From NCBI GenBank assembly GCA_964463165.1, contig CAYXBK010000012.1:62001-126000 (forward strand): a stretch of 64,000 bases of DNA, given 5' to 3'. Below are positions 25,529 to 33,936 of this stretch, one piece after another (position 1 is the first letter of the stretch; every line of letters starts with the position of its first letter). This stretch comes from UBA7236 sp964463165. Lineage in GTDB: Bacteria; Bacteroidota; Bacteroidia; Chitinophagales; BACL12. The notes below the pieces were generated by a model, which saw only the letters and a list, made by a program, of their open reading frames with translations, searched no databases and had not been told where the DNA came from. The position numbers were made by a program, and so were the translations under genes.

Positions 25529-25758
25529 TCTTGCGTCAGCCACTCACCACTCACCACTCACCACTCACCACTCACCACTCACCACTCACCACTCNNNNNN
25601 NNNNNNNNNNNNNNNNNNNNNNNNNNNNNNNNNNNNNNNNNNNNNNNNNNNNNNNNNNNNNNNNNNNNNNNNNNNNNNNNNNNNNNNNNNNNNNCCACTC
25701 ACCACTCACCACTCACCACTCACCACTCACCACTCACCACTCACCACTCCCCACTCAC
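25529..25758 (-). repeat. Long GTGAGTG heptamer array behind SDR, interrupted by an assembly gap
   Basis: On the minus strand it begins on the base after the SDR TAG: GTGAGTG, GGGAGTG, then GTGAGTG repeated without change into the gap, and on the far side again GTGAGTG units up to the cap GGCTGACGCAAGA (25541-25529). About nine units are visible on one side and about seven on the other. The gap is 100 N (25595-25694), a placeholder size, so the real length is unknown and probably exceeded the read length. Confidence 0.92.
25595..25694. other. Assembly gap (100 N)
   Basis: Exactly 100 undetermined bases inside a perfect CACTCAC tandem array. A round-number gap between identical repeats is a scaffolding placeholder; nothing can be said about hidden sequence except that both edges are the same repeat in the same orientation. 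Confidence 0.99.
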
Positions 25759-26550
25759 CTAAACATTCGGATCTCGTTTCGCGGCGATATTATAATAAAG
25801 GGAAGGGATCACTCTTCTGATCATCAGCAATAATTTTTCTTTTCCGGCGATCATCAATTCTTTTTTATTTGATTTCAATCCGGCTATTATTTTTCTGGCA
25901 CATAGATCGGCAGGAATTCCTTTTTCCTGAGCAACATCCATTTTATTGTGTTTCGAGCCGTCGGCTTTCAATGCATTTAATGAAATATTTGTTTTCACTC
26001 TCCCCGGGCAAACAAGCATCACGTGTACATTTGTTGTGCTTAATTCGGCCTGCAATGATTCGTAAAATCCGTGTAAAGCAAATTTGGAAGCGGAATAAGC
26101 GCTGCGTTGTTTCCATCCGTATTTTCCTGATAAACTGCTCATCACCACAATTTGGCCCGAATTATTTTTGATGAGCTCGGGCAGCACAGCTTTGGTGAGT
26201 GCGATATTGGAAAAATAATTCAGCTCCATTATTTTTCTATCGATTTCAATTGGTGTTTCTGCAGCTGTGGACCGCTGACTGATCCCTCCGTTATTAATAA
26301 GGATATCAATTGTTCCAAAAATGGAAATTGCTTTTTCTGTTATCAATTTAAAATCTACCGATGTGAGATCAAATGGTAAAATTTCAACATTCTTAGTAAA
26401 TTCTTTGCAGGCTGTTTGAACACGTTTTAATTCTTCTTCCCGGCGTGCAGATAAAATCAGTTGCGATTTCAACTTTGCAAATTCAACAGCCAGTGCTTCT
26501 CCGATCCCTGAAGATGCACCTGTGATCCAAACGACTTTATTCTCAAACAT
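25759..26550 (-). CDS. Short-chain dehydrogenase/reductase (SDR), classical type
   Basis: A 263-residue classical SDR. Cofactor loop TGASSGIGEALAVEFA at about 9-24, NNGG (the NNAG position) in the middle, catalytic Ser in VMSSLSGKYG and the Y-x-x-x-K pair in SAYSASKFALHG; after it VCPGRVKTNIS. NADP(H) is likelier than NAD(H) because SARR follows the second strand. Substrate unknown. I place the start at ATG 26550 (MFENKVVWITGA): a perfect -7 box TAAATTTG ends three bases before it, and the longer frame from 26577 would overlap the upstream GNAT gene. The stop is followed at once by the GTGAGTG array. Confidence 0.9.
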   Translation of the reverse strand: MFENKVVWITGASSGIGEALAVEFAKLKSQLILSARREEELKRVQTACKEFTKNVEILPFDLTSVDFKLITEKAISIFGTIDILINNGGISQRSTAAETPIEIDRKIMELNYFSNIALTKAVLPELIKNNSGQIVVMSSLSGKYGWKQRSAYSASKFALHGFYESLQAELSTTNVHVMLVCPGRVKTNISLNALKADGSKHNKMDVAQEKGIPADLCARKIIAGLKSNKKELMIAGKEKLLLMIRRVIPSLYYNIAAKRDPNV

Positions 26551-26553
26551 GCT

Positions 26554-26561
26554 CAAATTTA
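26554..26561 (-). promoter_or_regulatory. -7 box of the SDR gene, three bases before ATG
   Basis: TAAATTTG on the minus strand followed by AGC and the ATG at 26550. No TTG at the expected 19-20 bases upstream; the position lies just past the GNAT stop. Predicts a leaderless SDR transcript, and decides between the two candidate starts. Confidence 0.55.
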
Positions 26562-26566
26562 TATAT

Positions 26567-27100
26567 TCATGTTTCAATTTTATTCCCGGCTCCGATTTCT
26601 TTTATCATAATATAATCTTCCTGCGGGTCGCTGCCTAAAACAAAAACAGTTGTGCCGCTTATAATAAAACCATAATGCTGATAAATTTCAATCGCCCTGG
26701 TATTTTTTTTCCAGACACCAAGCCAGATCAGATCATAATTTTGATCTTTCGCGAAATCGAAACAAAATTCCATTAATTGCTTTCCGATCTTTTTTCCCTG
26801 GTATGCACCGTCCACATAATACCGTGCGATTTCAATGCTTTTTTTGCCCGTTGTTTGTTCCGGTTCCCTGCCGGTCATCAATTCGACATATCCGAGAAAC
26901 GATTCACCTTCAGTAAAAATAAAATACGAAATATGCCCTGTCTGTATTTCTTCACTGAGTTGTTTTTCGGTAAAATGAGAAGCCATATAATCTGCAAGGT
27001 CGCTTTCCGTATTATACCAGGAATAAGCTTCATAAAACGTTTTCTTACATAGTGCAGATAACTGCGGCACATCTTTGAGTTCTGCTTGCCTGATCCCCAT
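26567..27100 (-). CDS. GNAT family N-acetyltransferase
   Basis: A 177-residue acetyltransferase. IRQAELKDVPQLSALCKKTF is the usual first strand and helix; the acetyl-CoA loop is IARYYVDGAYQGKKIGKQLM (motif A, with Q-G-K-K-I-G), followed by WLGVWKKNTRAIEIYQHYGF (motif B). It resembles GNAT proteins of the spermidine/diamine acetyltransferase-like group, but substrate cannot be inferred. Located 16 bases upstream of the SDR start on the same strand. Confidence 0.88.
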   Translation of the reverse strand: MGIRQAELKDVPQLSALCKKTFYEAYSWYNTESDLADYMASHFTEKQLSEEIQTGHISYFIFTEGESFLGYVELMTGREPEQTTGKKSIEIARYYVDGAYQGKKIGKQLMEFCFDFAKDQNYDLIWLGVWKKNTRAIEIYQHYGFIISGTTVFVLGSDPQEDYIMIKEIGAGNKIET

Positions 27101-27298
27101 ATTTGTTTTGCGTTTCTAAGTTGAAGCCTGTTTATCCCCGATTTTCACAACTTCGTCGAAAAAAGCGTTAAAATTTATCATGACACTGTAACTTTATACC
27201 TTGTTGAAGCGCCATAGCGTTAAAGTTAGTTAACAATCCAAAATTTCTGCTAAATGCGCACTATTTTCACATTGCCACTAAGGCTCCAACTCAAACAC

Positions 27299-27694
27299 AT
27301 GAATCTGAAAAGATATACCCTCCTGCTTGTCCTGTTCTTTGCGGGGTTTGCATCGGGTTTCGCTTCCGGTTATAGTTGTGATCCGGATGGAGAAGACCTT
27401 CTCAAGAAAGCCATATCCATTGTTGAAGAAACGTCGCAGCGCACATATTGCGGTCAGGAGACAGAAAAAAAGATTTCCTATGCATCGGTTTACCCGAAGG
27501 CTGATGAAAACAATGTGGTGATAACGTTTACGATCGACGAACAGAATAAGATCCACGTTTTGAATGTGCAGGGAGGAAATACCTTGCTTAATCATTATAT
27601 CAAAACCTCACTCGAAGGCAAAGAACTGAAAAGTGAAAATGCAATTCCCGGGATCAATTATGTAATGACCGTGAAAATACCGGCATCTGTCTGA
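27299..27694 (+). CDS. Small secreted hypothetical protein
   Basis: A protein of 131 residues from ATG 27299, with a clear signal peptide (LKRYTLLLVLFFAGFASGFASG). A start at 27254 would add 15 residues (MRTIFTLPLRLQLKH) ahead of it and is less convincing. The mature part begins YSCDPDGEDLLKKAISIVEE and contains two cysteines (one in YSCDP, one in TYCGQE) that could form a disulfide. No domain is recognised; the strand pattern NVVITFTIDEQNKIHVLNV recalls TonB-C-like folds but this is weak. Transcription ends at a good hairpin 27 bases downstream. Confidence 0.7.
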   Translation: MNLKRYTLLLVLFFAGFASGFASGYSCDPDGEDLLKKAISIVEETSQRTYCGQETEKKISYASVYPKADENNVVITFTIDEQNKIHVLNVQGGNTLLNHYIKTSLEGKELKSENAIPGINYVMTVKIPASV

Positions 27695-27720
27695 AAAATA
27701 CCTTTATAAAATATTTTTAA

Positions 27721-27747
27721 AACCTCTGATTTCGTCAGGGGTTTTTT
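27721..27747 (+). terminator. Rho-independent terminator
   Basis: AACCTCTGA, short loop, TCAGGGGTT followed by six T. The stem includes one T-G pair. It lies 27 bases after the small secreted protein's stop. Confidence 0.85.
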
Positions 27748-27833
27748 ATTTTTGATGATTCATGAATTAAGAATACCTGTCATTTCAGTCATTCATATTT
27801 TAAAGTTTCGTTTTTAGCTAAACAAATTCACCA

Positions 27834-30398
27834 ATGAATAAAATTGTCATCTTCTTCCTGCTCACAATATCATTGCAAATATCAGCACAGCAAACCGAAT
27901 GGAACAGTTCCCGGATTTTACTGGAGATTGAAAAATTAAATACAACCGGATCTGTTTTATATATTGCTGCACATCCTGATGATGAAAATACCAGGCTGAT
28001 CACGTATCTCGCAAATGATAAAAAAGTACGCACAGGTTATCTCTCCCTAACACGTGGTGACGGCGGACAAAATTTAGTGGGTGAAGAACAGGGCGCTTAT
28101 CTGGGTGTGATCAGGACACAGGAATTAATGGCCGCAAGAAGAACCGATGGCGGTGAACAATTTTTTACACGTGCCGTAGATTTTGGTTACAGCAAAAGTG
28201 CGGATGAAACATTTTCAAAATGGCCGCATGATAGTTTGCTTGCAGATGTTGTTTGGGTGATCAGGAATTTCAGGCCGGATATCATTATTACCAGATTTCC
28301 TGCCGATGAACGTGCAGGGCATGGACAGCATACCGTGAGTGCAATGATCGCAGAAGAAGCTTTTGCCGCAGCAGCGGATCCCACAAAATTTCCTGAACAA
28401 TTAAAATATGTTTCTGTCTGGCAAACGCAACGTTTATTCTGGAATAATTCAACCTGGTGGGATAAAGAATTGCCGAATAAAATTGCCAACGGCGATAAAA
28501 ATCTTGTTTCATTTGATGTAGGCGGATATAATGCATTACTCGGAAAAAGTTATGGAGAAATTGCAGCCGACAGCCGCACAAATCACAAGAGCCAGGGATT
28601 TGGTGCAACACCTACCCGTGGCGAACAAAAAGAATATCTTGAATTAAAAAAAGGAAATGCGGTCATATCGAATACAGATTTGCTTGCAGACATTAATACC
28701 ACCTGGGAACGATACAGGCAAGGCAGCGAAATTAAAATCGTCCTTGAAAAAATTATTGCGGATTATGATATTTCACATCCGGAGAAATCGGTGGATGCAT
28801 TATTAACGATTTACAATATGCTGGATAAAATGCCCGCAGATAAATTTATTGATTTTAAAAAGCAACAATGCCAGAATATTATTGCTGCGTGTCTGGGATT
28901 ATGGCTTGAACCTGTTGCTGAAAAACAAAGTTATGGCGCTTATGAAAAAATTAAACTTGTTTCAACAGCATTAAAAAGGACAGATTACCCGATAGTACTT
29001 GAATCAATACAATATTTCGATAAACCTTCTAATTCATTTATCACTGATAAAGTAGGCGAAATTTTACCGCCGGGAATTAATCAGATTGATACACTTATTA
29101 CTTATTTCCCATATAACGTTTATTATTCACCATATTGGTTATCTGAAAAATTTCCGGATCAGCAAACCAGTTTATTTACAGTAAAATCATTGCAACAACG
29201 ATTGTTGCCGGAAAACAAACCTGCAGCAACGATTACATACACAATTAAAATTGGTGATCGCTCATTTAAATTTGAAAAGGCGGTTGTCTATAAAGAAACT
29301 GATGCCGTGAAAGGTGAAATTTATCGCCCGCTTCAGATACTTACAAGTGAAACCGCTGAAACTTCCACTCCATTGATTTTTGTAAAATCGGGAAACATAC
29401 CGGAAGTTATTTTACATATTAAAGCGTTAACGGATAATTATTCCAGAAAAATTTATCTTTTAAATGATACAAGCAGAATTAAAACAGATCCGCCATTTAT
29501 TGAGGTGAATCTTGGGGAAAATGAAAGCGTGGAACTTAAGTTTAAAATATTGGAAACTGTTTCCGGCGCAATGATACTGACACCGGCTTTTTATAGGGTT
29601 GATACCCTCACGATTTTAGATGAAGAAACATACACTGAAAAACAGCTTACAGTCAGTTCTGCAATTCCTGTCCTGAAATCTGTCACAATTCACTACGACC
29701 ATATTCCTGATCAGTTTATCATGGAAGATCTGAAAATAAAACTCGTTAATATAAATTGCGCAAAGCCTGCATTGAAAATAGCTTATATCGAAGGTGCCGG
29801 TGATAAAGTGGATGAAAGTTTAAAGCAATTCGGATTAAATATCACAACGATCAAACCCGAACAGATCACGGCAGAAGAATTAAAAAAATACGATGCTGTT
29901 GTGATCGGTGTGCGTGCATATAATGTTTCAAAAACATTGGCTGATAATCAGCAAATAGTTTTGAATTATGTAAACGAGGGAGGTCTGGTGATCACACAAT
30001 ATTCCACCAACTGGGATTCGTATGCAGAACAACTCGGGCCCTATCCGTTTAAAATCACCCGCAACAGAGTGACAGATGAAAATTCACCGGTTGAATTTTT
30101 ATTGGCTGATCATCCTGTTTTAAATTATCCGAATAAAATAACAAAAGAAGATTTTAACGGATGGATACAGGAACGCGGAATTTATTTTACTACAGATATG
30201 TCGCCGGAATATAAAATGCCGCTCGCGTTTACTGATCCGAATGAACAACCGCAAAGCGGAAGTTTAATTATTGCTGATTACGGTAAAGGTGCATTCATGT
30301 ATACAGGGATTGTATTTTTCAGGGAATTACCGGCAGGGGTGCCGGGTGCATACAGGTTGTTTGTGAATATGTTGTCGTATAAACAAGGTGGGAAGTGA
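27834..30398 (+). CDS. Secreted PIG-L family deacetylase (LmbE-like)
   Basis: An 854-residue protein: signal peptide at 1-21 (IVIFFLLTISLQISAQQ), PIG-L/LmbE deacetylase domain at about 35-260 with AAHPDDENTRLI (zinc-binding H-x-D-D) and ADERAGHGQHTVSAM (third zinc ligand region), then a long beta-rich region and a C-terminal class-I glutamine-amidotransferase-like fold (about 640-854, containing YDAVVIGVRAYN and GGLVITQY). Family members hydrolyse N-acetyl groups from GlcNAc-containing substrates; this two-part secreted form is common in Bacteroidota, and glycan deacetylation is the likely role. The last lysine codon and the TGA are already in phase with the GAAGTGA/GAAGGAA heptamer array that follows. 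Confidence 0.88.
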   Translation: MNKIVIFFLLTISLQISAQQTEWNSSRILLEIEKLNTTGSVLYIAAHPDDENTRLITYLANDKKVRTGYLSLTRGDGGQNLVGEEQGAYLGVIRTQELMAARRTDGGEQFFTRAVDFGYSKSADETFSKWPHDSLLADVVWVIRNFRPDIIITRFPADERAGHGQHTVSAMIAEEAFAAAADPTKFPEQLKYVSVWQTQRLFWNNSTWWDKELPNKIANGDKNLVSFDVGGYNALLGKSYGEIAADSRTNHKSQGFGATPTRGEQKEYLELKKGNAVISNTDLLADINTTWERYRQGSEIKIVLEKIIADYDISHPEKSVDALLTIYNMLDKMPADKFIDFKKQQCQNIIAACLGLWLEPVAEKQSYGAYEKIKLVSTALKRTDYPIVLESIQYFDKPSNSFITDKVGEILPPGINQIDTLITYFPYNVYYSPYWLSEKFPDQQTSLFTVKSLQQRLLPENKPAATITYTIKIGDRSFKFEKAVVYKETDAVKGEIYRPLQILTSETAETSTPLIFVKSGNIPEVILHIKALTDNYSRKIYLLNDTSRIKTDPPFIEVNLGENESVELKFKILETVSGAMILTPAFYRVDTLTILDEETYTEKQLTVSSAIPVLKSVTIHYDHIPDQFIMEDLKIKLVNINCAKPALKIAYIEGAGDKVDESLKQFGLNITTIKPEQITAEELKKYDAVVIGVRAYNVSKTLADNQQIVLNYVNEGGLVITQYSTNWDSYAEQLGPYPFKITRNRVTDENSPVEFLLADHPVLNYPNKITKEDFNGWIQERGIYFTTDMSPEYKMPLAFTDPNEQPQSGSLIIADYGKGAFMYTGIVFFRELPAGVPGAYRLFVNMLSYKQGGK

Positions 30399-30433
30399 GA
30401 AGGAAGAAGGAAGAAGGGAGAAGGAAGAAGTGA
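30392..30433 (+). repeat. Heptamer array spanning the PIG-L stop codon
   Basis: In-phase units GAAGTGA (30392-30398, whose last three bases are the stop), GAAGGAA, GAAGGAA, GAAGGGA, GAAGGAA, GAAGTGA. The first and last units are identical. Same word as the array behind lpdA. No terminator follows; the next ORF begins 20 bases on. Confidence 0.92.
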
Positions 30434-30453
30434 GAAATCATCTCGAATATTAA

Positions 30454-30558
30454 ATGGGAGAAAAAAATAAATACTGGCTTAAATGGTATCTGCTCGTTGC
30501 GGTATTTCTGATTTTACAAATTATCATTTATTATTTCATCACAAATCAATTTGAATGA
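30454..30558 (+). CDS. 34-residue membrane protein coupled to the SSS symporter
   Basis: A short ORF below the usual length cut-off: a basic, aromatic head (MGEKNKYWLKWYL), then one hydrophobic helix (LVAVFLILQIIIYYFITNQF) and the end. Its TGA overlaps the ATG of the symporter gene as ATGA (30555-30558), the classical arrangement for translational coupling. Several SSS-family transporters in other bacteria have a small membrane partner encoded directly upstream (for example the YjcH/YhdT or DUF4212 kinds); this one is far shorter and I do not recognise its family, so a partner role is inference from position and topology. Confidence 0.7.
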   Translation: MGEKNKYWLKWYLLVAVFLILQIIIYYFITNQFE

Positions 30559-32300
30559 ATTGGATTGATTGGATTGTGATGCTGGGCACATTGTTTTTTA
30601 TTGCTGCTTACGGTATTTATAAAACACGCAATACAAAAAATATTGAAACCTATCTGCACGATAATAATGAGCGCAAATGGTGGGAGATAGGCTTAGGCGT
30701 GATGGCAACACAGGCGAGTGCGATCACTTTTTTATCGGTACCGGGCCAGGCGTATGACGATGGCATGCGGTTTATTCAGTTTTATTTTGGTCTTCCGCTA
30801 GCCATGATTCTTATTTCTGTTTTTTTTATTCCGATATTTTACAAATTAAAAGTATATACAGCCTACGAATTTCTTGAAAACCGGTTTGATGCGAAAACAA
30901 GAACATTTACTGCCGCATTATTTTTAATTCAGCGGGCTTTTTCAACCGGCATCACAATTTATGCGCCTTCAATTATTCTTTCACAATTGCTTGGCTGGAA
31001 TTTAAATTTTACGGTTTTATTTATCGGCACAATTGTTACTCTCTATATTTTATCAGGTGGAACAAAAGCGGTGGCTGTTACCCATAAACAACAAATGCTT
31101 GTAATTTATGCAGGTATGTTCATTGCATTCGGATATTTAATTCACTATTTGAATTCTTATGCCGGTTTTGCCGATAGTCTGAAAATAGCAGGAAGTCTCG
31201 GAAAAATGAATCTGATCACAAACGGGCAAAGCGGAAGTGGTTTTGACTGGAGTGATAAATACAATTTAATTTCAGGTTTGGTTGGCGGATTGTTTTTGCA
31301 ATTGAGTTATTTCGGAACCGATCAGAGCCAGGTTGGACGGTATCTGGGCGGTGAATCGGTAAAGGAGAGCAGATTGGGTTTATTATTTAACGGCCTGATG
31401 AAAATTCCCGTGCAGTTATTTATTTTATTAACCGGCATACTCGTTTTTGTTTTTTATCAATTCAACAAACCTCCGGTTTATTTTAATGATGTTGCTTTGC
31501 AGAATGCCCAATCATCTTTATATGCCGATTCATTAAAAATAAAATCGGAAGCATATGCATCTGCAATGGAAATCAATACCGTAAATACGAAAATCCTGGC
31601 CGAAAAATTAAAACAGGGAAATGAAGGCGAAATTTCTTCTGCACAACAAAACTTACGGCAATCCTTTCAGAAAAGTGAAGCCGCCCGCAATGATGTAAAT
31701 GCAGTTGTCCAAAAGGCAAATCCCGGAATTGATGATGATCACGATTATATTTTCATGTATTTTGTTATGCATTATTTACCGATCGGTCTTGTTGGATTAT
31801 TGTTTGCCGTTATTTTCAGTGCGAGCATGAGTTCCACTTCGTCTGCACTGAATGGTTTGGCCGCAACTTTTGCCGTGGATATTTATAAACGGTATATTCA
31901 TCCGCAGGCATCGGGTAAAACCTATCTCAATGCAAGTAAATTATTTACATTTTTATTTGGTGCACTTGCAATCGGATTTGCGCTTGTATGCTCTTTGTTT
32001 GACAACCTGATCGAAGCGGTAAATATTATCGGAAGCTTAATTTACGGCACCATCCTCGGTATTTTTCTCACCGCATTTTTAATTAAACGTGTTGGCGGCA
32101 ATGCGGTTTTTATTGCTGCAATTATCAGCGAAGCTGTTGTTTTATACATTGATTTCAGCGTGCGCTATCAGTGGAGCCTGCCCACTATTCACGTTGGGTA
32201 TTTATGGTATAACGTAATTGGATGTTTACTGGTGATGATATTAAGTTTTTTATTCAGTATTTTCCAGACAAGAACCAAAACCGAACAATTTCTGCAATAA
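30555..32300 (+). CDS. Sodium:solute symporter (SSS family)
   Basis: A 581-residue transporter with about 13-14 membrane helices. It opens DWIVMLGTLFFIAAYGIYKTR; the SSS signature regions are IGLGVMATQASAITFLSVPGQAYD (sodium-site helix 1) and GLFLQLSYFGTDQSQVGRYLGG, with SASMSSTSSALNGLAATFAVD, the helix-8 sodium site, later. A soluble insertion of about 100 residues (NKPPVYFNDVALQNAQ to about NPGIDDDHDY) interrupts the helices. It should import a small organic solute with Na+; candidates such as sialic acid, sugar or proline cannot be distinguished. Directly preceded by the 34-residue ORF in ATGA overlap. Confidence 0.9.
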   Translation: MNWIDWIVMLGTLFFIAAYGIYKTRNTKNIETYLHDNNERKWWEIGLGVMATQASAITFLSVPGQAYDDGMRFIQFYFGLPLAMILISVFFIPIFYKLKVYTAYEFLENRFDAKTRTFTAALFLIQRAFSTGITIYAPSIILSQLLGWNLNFTVLFIGTIVTLYILSGGTKAVAVTHKQQMLVIYAGMFIAFGYLIHYLNSYAGFADSLKIAGSLGKMNLITNGQSGSGFDWSDKYNLISGLVGGLFLQLSYFGTDQSQVGRYLGGESVKESRLGLLFNGLMKIPVQLFILLTGILVFVFYQFNKPPVYFNDVALQNAQSSLYADSLKIKSEAYASAMEINTVNTKILAEKLKQGNEGEISSAQQNLRQSFQKSEAARNDVNAVVQKANPGIDDDHDYIFMYFVMHYLPIGLVGLLFAVIFSASMSSTSSALNGLAATFAVDIYKRYIHPQASGKTYLNASKLFTFLFGALAIGFALVCSLFDNLIEAVNIIGSLIYGTILGIFLTAFLIKRVGGNAVFIAAIISEAVVLYIDFSVRYQWSLPTIHVGYLWYNVIGCLLVMILSFLFSIFQTRTKTEQFLQ

Positions 32301-32484
32301 ACACCTGCAGGAATTACCATTGGTTTAAAATAAACCGCAAGCAGCAGCTCACCCTTTCTTTTTGATTCAATAACCCTTTAACCGAACTATCATGATGATC
32401 AGCGGTTTATAAATGTTAATAGTATGTTGAATGCTGAGGTTTCCAAATCAGGGCCACGGCAGTATAATTGATTAATTTTACAGG

Positions 32485-33279
32485 ATGCAAAAATATCTCG
32501 ACCTGCTTCAAAAAATTATTGATGAGGGAAACCAGAAATCAGATCGCACAGGCACCGGTACGATCAGTATTTTCGGTTATCAGATGCGATTTGATCTGAA
32601 AGAGGGGTTTCCATTACTCACCACAAAAAAACTGCATACAAAAAGTATTATTCACGAATTGCTATGGTTTCTATCCGGTGATACAAATATTCAGTACCTG
32701 AAAGAAAATGGCGTGCGTATTTGGGATGAATGGGCTGATGAAAATGGAAATCTGGGTCCTGTTTACGGACATCAGTGGCGCAGCTGGCCGACACCGGACG
32801 GTAGAAAAATTGATCAGATCACAAATCTCATCAATCAGATTAAAAGAAATCCGGATTCCAGAAGATTAATTGTAAGTGCATGGAATGTTGCAGATATTGA
32901 TCAGATGGCATTACCACCCTGCCATTGTTTATTCCAGTTTTATGTTGCAGATAATAAATTAAGTTGCCAATTATATCAGCGCAGTGCAGATACATTTTTG
33001 GGTGTGCCGTTTAATATTGCAAGCTATGCATTATTGACTATGATGATTGCGCAGGTTTGTGATCTTGAACCCGGGGAATTTATTCATACATTCGGTGATG
33101 TGCATTTATACAACGATCATATCGAACAGGCAAAACTGCAATTGACCCGCAACCCGAGGCCTTTACCGCAAATGAAAATAAATCCGGCCGTGAAAAATAT
33201 TTTTGGGTTTACAATCGATGATTTTGAATTATTAAATTATGATCCGCATCCGCATATCAAAGCAAAAGTGAGTGTTTAA
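32485..33279 (+). CDS. thyA: Thymidylate synthase
   Basis: A 264-residue ThyA, the same length as the E. coli enzyme. The catalytic cysteine is C146 in LPPCHCLFQFYV; the folate/dUMP-binding blocks are DRTGTGTISIFGYQMRFDL, RIWDEWADENGNLGPVYGHQW and SCQLYQRSADTFLGVPFNIA, with HPHIK at the end. It converts dUMP to dTMP using methylenetetrahydrofolate, producing dihydrofolate, which the folA product 130 bases downstream recycles. Its stop is followed at once by heptamer-spaced sequence (33280-33366) that fills the thyA-folA gap. Confidence 0.97.
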   Translation: MQKYLDLLQKIIDEGNQKSDRTGTGTISIFGYQMRFDLKEGFPLLTTKKLHTKSIIHELLWFLSGDTNIQYLKENGVRIWDEWADENGNLGPVYGHQWRSWPTPDGRKIDQITNLINQIKRNPDSRRLIVSAWNVADIDQMALPPCHCLFQFYVADNKLSCQLYQRSADTFLGVPFNIASYALLTMMIAQVCDLEPGEFIHTFGDVHLYNDHIEQAKLQLTRNPRPLPQMKINPAVKNIFGFTIDDFELLNYDPHPHIKAKVSV

Positions 33280-33366
33280 GATTTGCGAATTTCGGATTTT
33301 AATTTGCAAACTGAAGACTGAAGACTGAGGACTGTGGACTGTGGACTGAGGACTGAAGACTGTCGA
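33280..33366 (+). repeat. Two heptamer arrays between thyA and folA
   Basis: Directly behind the thyA stop: GATTTGC, GAATTTC, GGATTTT, AATTTGC (33280-33307), an ATTT-centred set. After three bases a stronger array runs 33311-33366 in eight in-phase units: CTGAAGA twice, CTGAGGA, CTGTGGA twice, CTGAGGA, CTGAAGA, CTGTCGA. The sequence of units is a near mirror. The gap to folA is 40 bases. Confidence 0.9.
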
Positions 33367-33406
33367 CCGGACCAATACCTCCTGACCTAAATCAATTTGA
33401 TTAAAA

Positions 33407-33910
33407 ATGAAAAAAACCATCTTCTCTATAATTGTGGCGGTATCTGAAAATAATGTGATCGGATTAAAAGGAGATATGCCATGGAAAAAATTACCTGCTG
33501 ATTTAAAACATTTCAAAGATAAAACAACAGGGCACTGGTGTATTCTCGGCAGAAAAACATATAATGCACTTGGAGATAAAGTTTTACCGGGACGAAAATT
33601 TATTATTGTTACGCGGGACAAAGATTTTATTTCTGAAGACAGCATGGTAGTGCACTCCCTTGAAGCTGCCATCAGGCTGCCTGTATTGAAATTGGAAGAA
33701 GAGGTTTTTATTTTAGGTGGCGGCAATATTTACGAGCAGGCATTGTCATTTACAGATAGAATTTACCTCACGAAAATACATGCAATATTTGAAGGGGATA
33801 CATATTTTCCTGTGCCGGGCGATGAATGGAAAATTGTGTCTGAAGATGTGCGGAAAAAGGATGCGAAAAATCCATACGACCATGATTTTTTGGTGTATGA
33901 GAGAAAGTAA
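33407..33910 (+). CDS. folA: Dihydrofolate reductase
   Basis: A 167-residue DHFR. It begins with FSIIVAVSENNVIGLKGDMPW (the nicotinamide-loop region, with the conserved GxxGxMPW), then WCILGRKTYNALGDKVLPGR and EVFILGGGNIYEQAL (the NADPH GGG..Y block), ending YDHDFLVYERK. It reduces dihydrofolate to tetrahydrofolate. Functionally paired with thyA, and probably on the same transcript because no terminator separates them. Confidence 0.96.
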   Translation: MKKTIFSIIVAVSENNVIGLKGDMPWKKLPADLKHFKDKTTGHWCILGRKTYNALGDKVLPGRKFIIVTRDKDFISEDSMVVHSLEAAIRLPVLKLEEEVFILGGGNIYEQALSFTDRIYLTKIHAIFEGDTYFPVPGDEWKIVSEDVRKKDAKNPYDHDFLVYERK

Positions 33911-33936
33911 ATATCTTCAACCCGTCAACAGGCAAC

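Noticed and set aside
25529..25758. CRISPR array
   Set aside because: The unit is 7 bases without spacers; no cas genes are present.
25471..25833. Open frame of repeated HSPLTT residues across the N gap
   Set aside because: It is translation of the CACTCAC array and of undetermined bases, and overlaps the end of the SDR gene on the other strand.
32301..32484. Inverted repeat ATAAACCGC/GCGGTTTAT between the symporter and thyA as a riboswitch or terminator
   Set aside because: The arms are separated by about 60 bases and no T-run follows; no known riboswitch motif was recognised.
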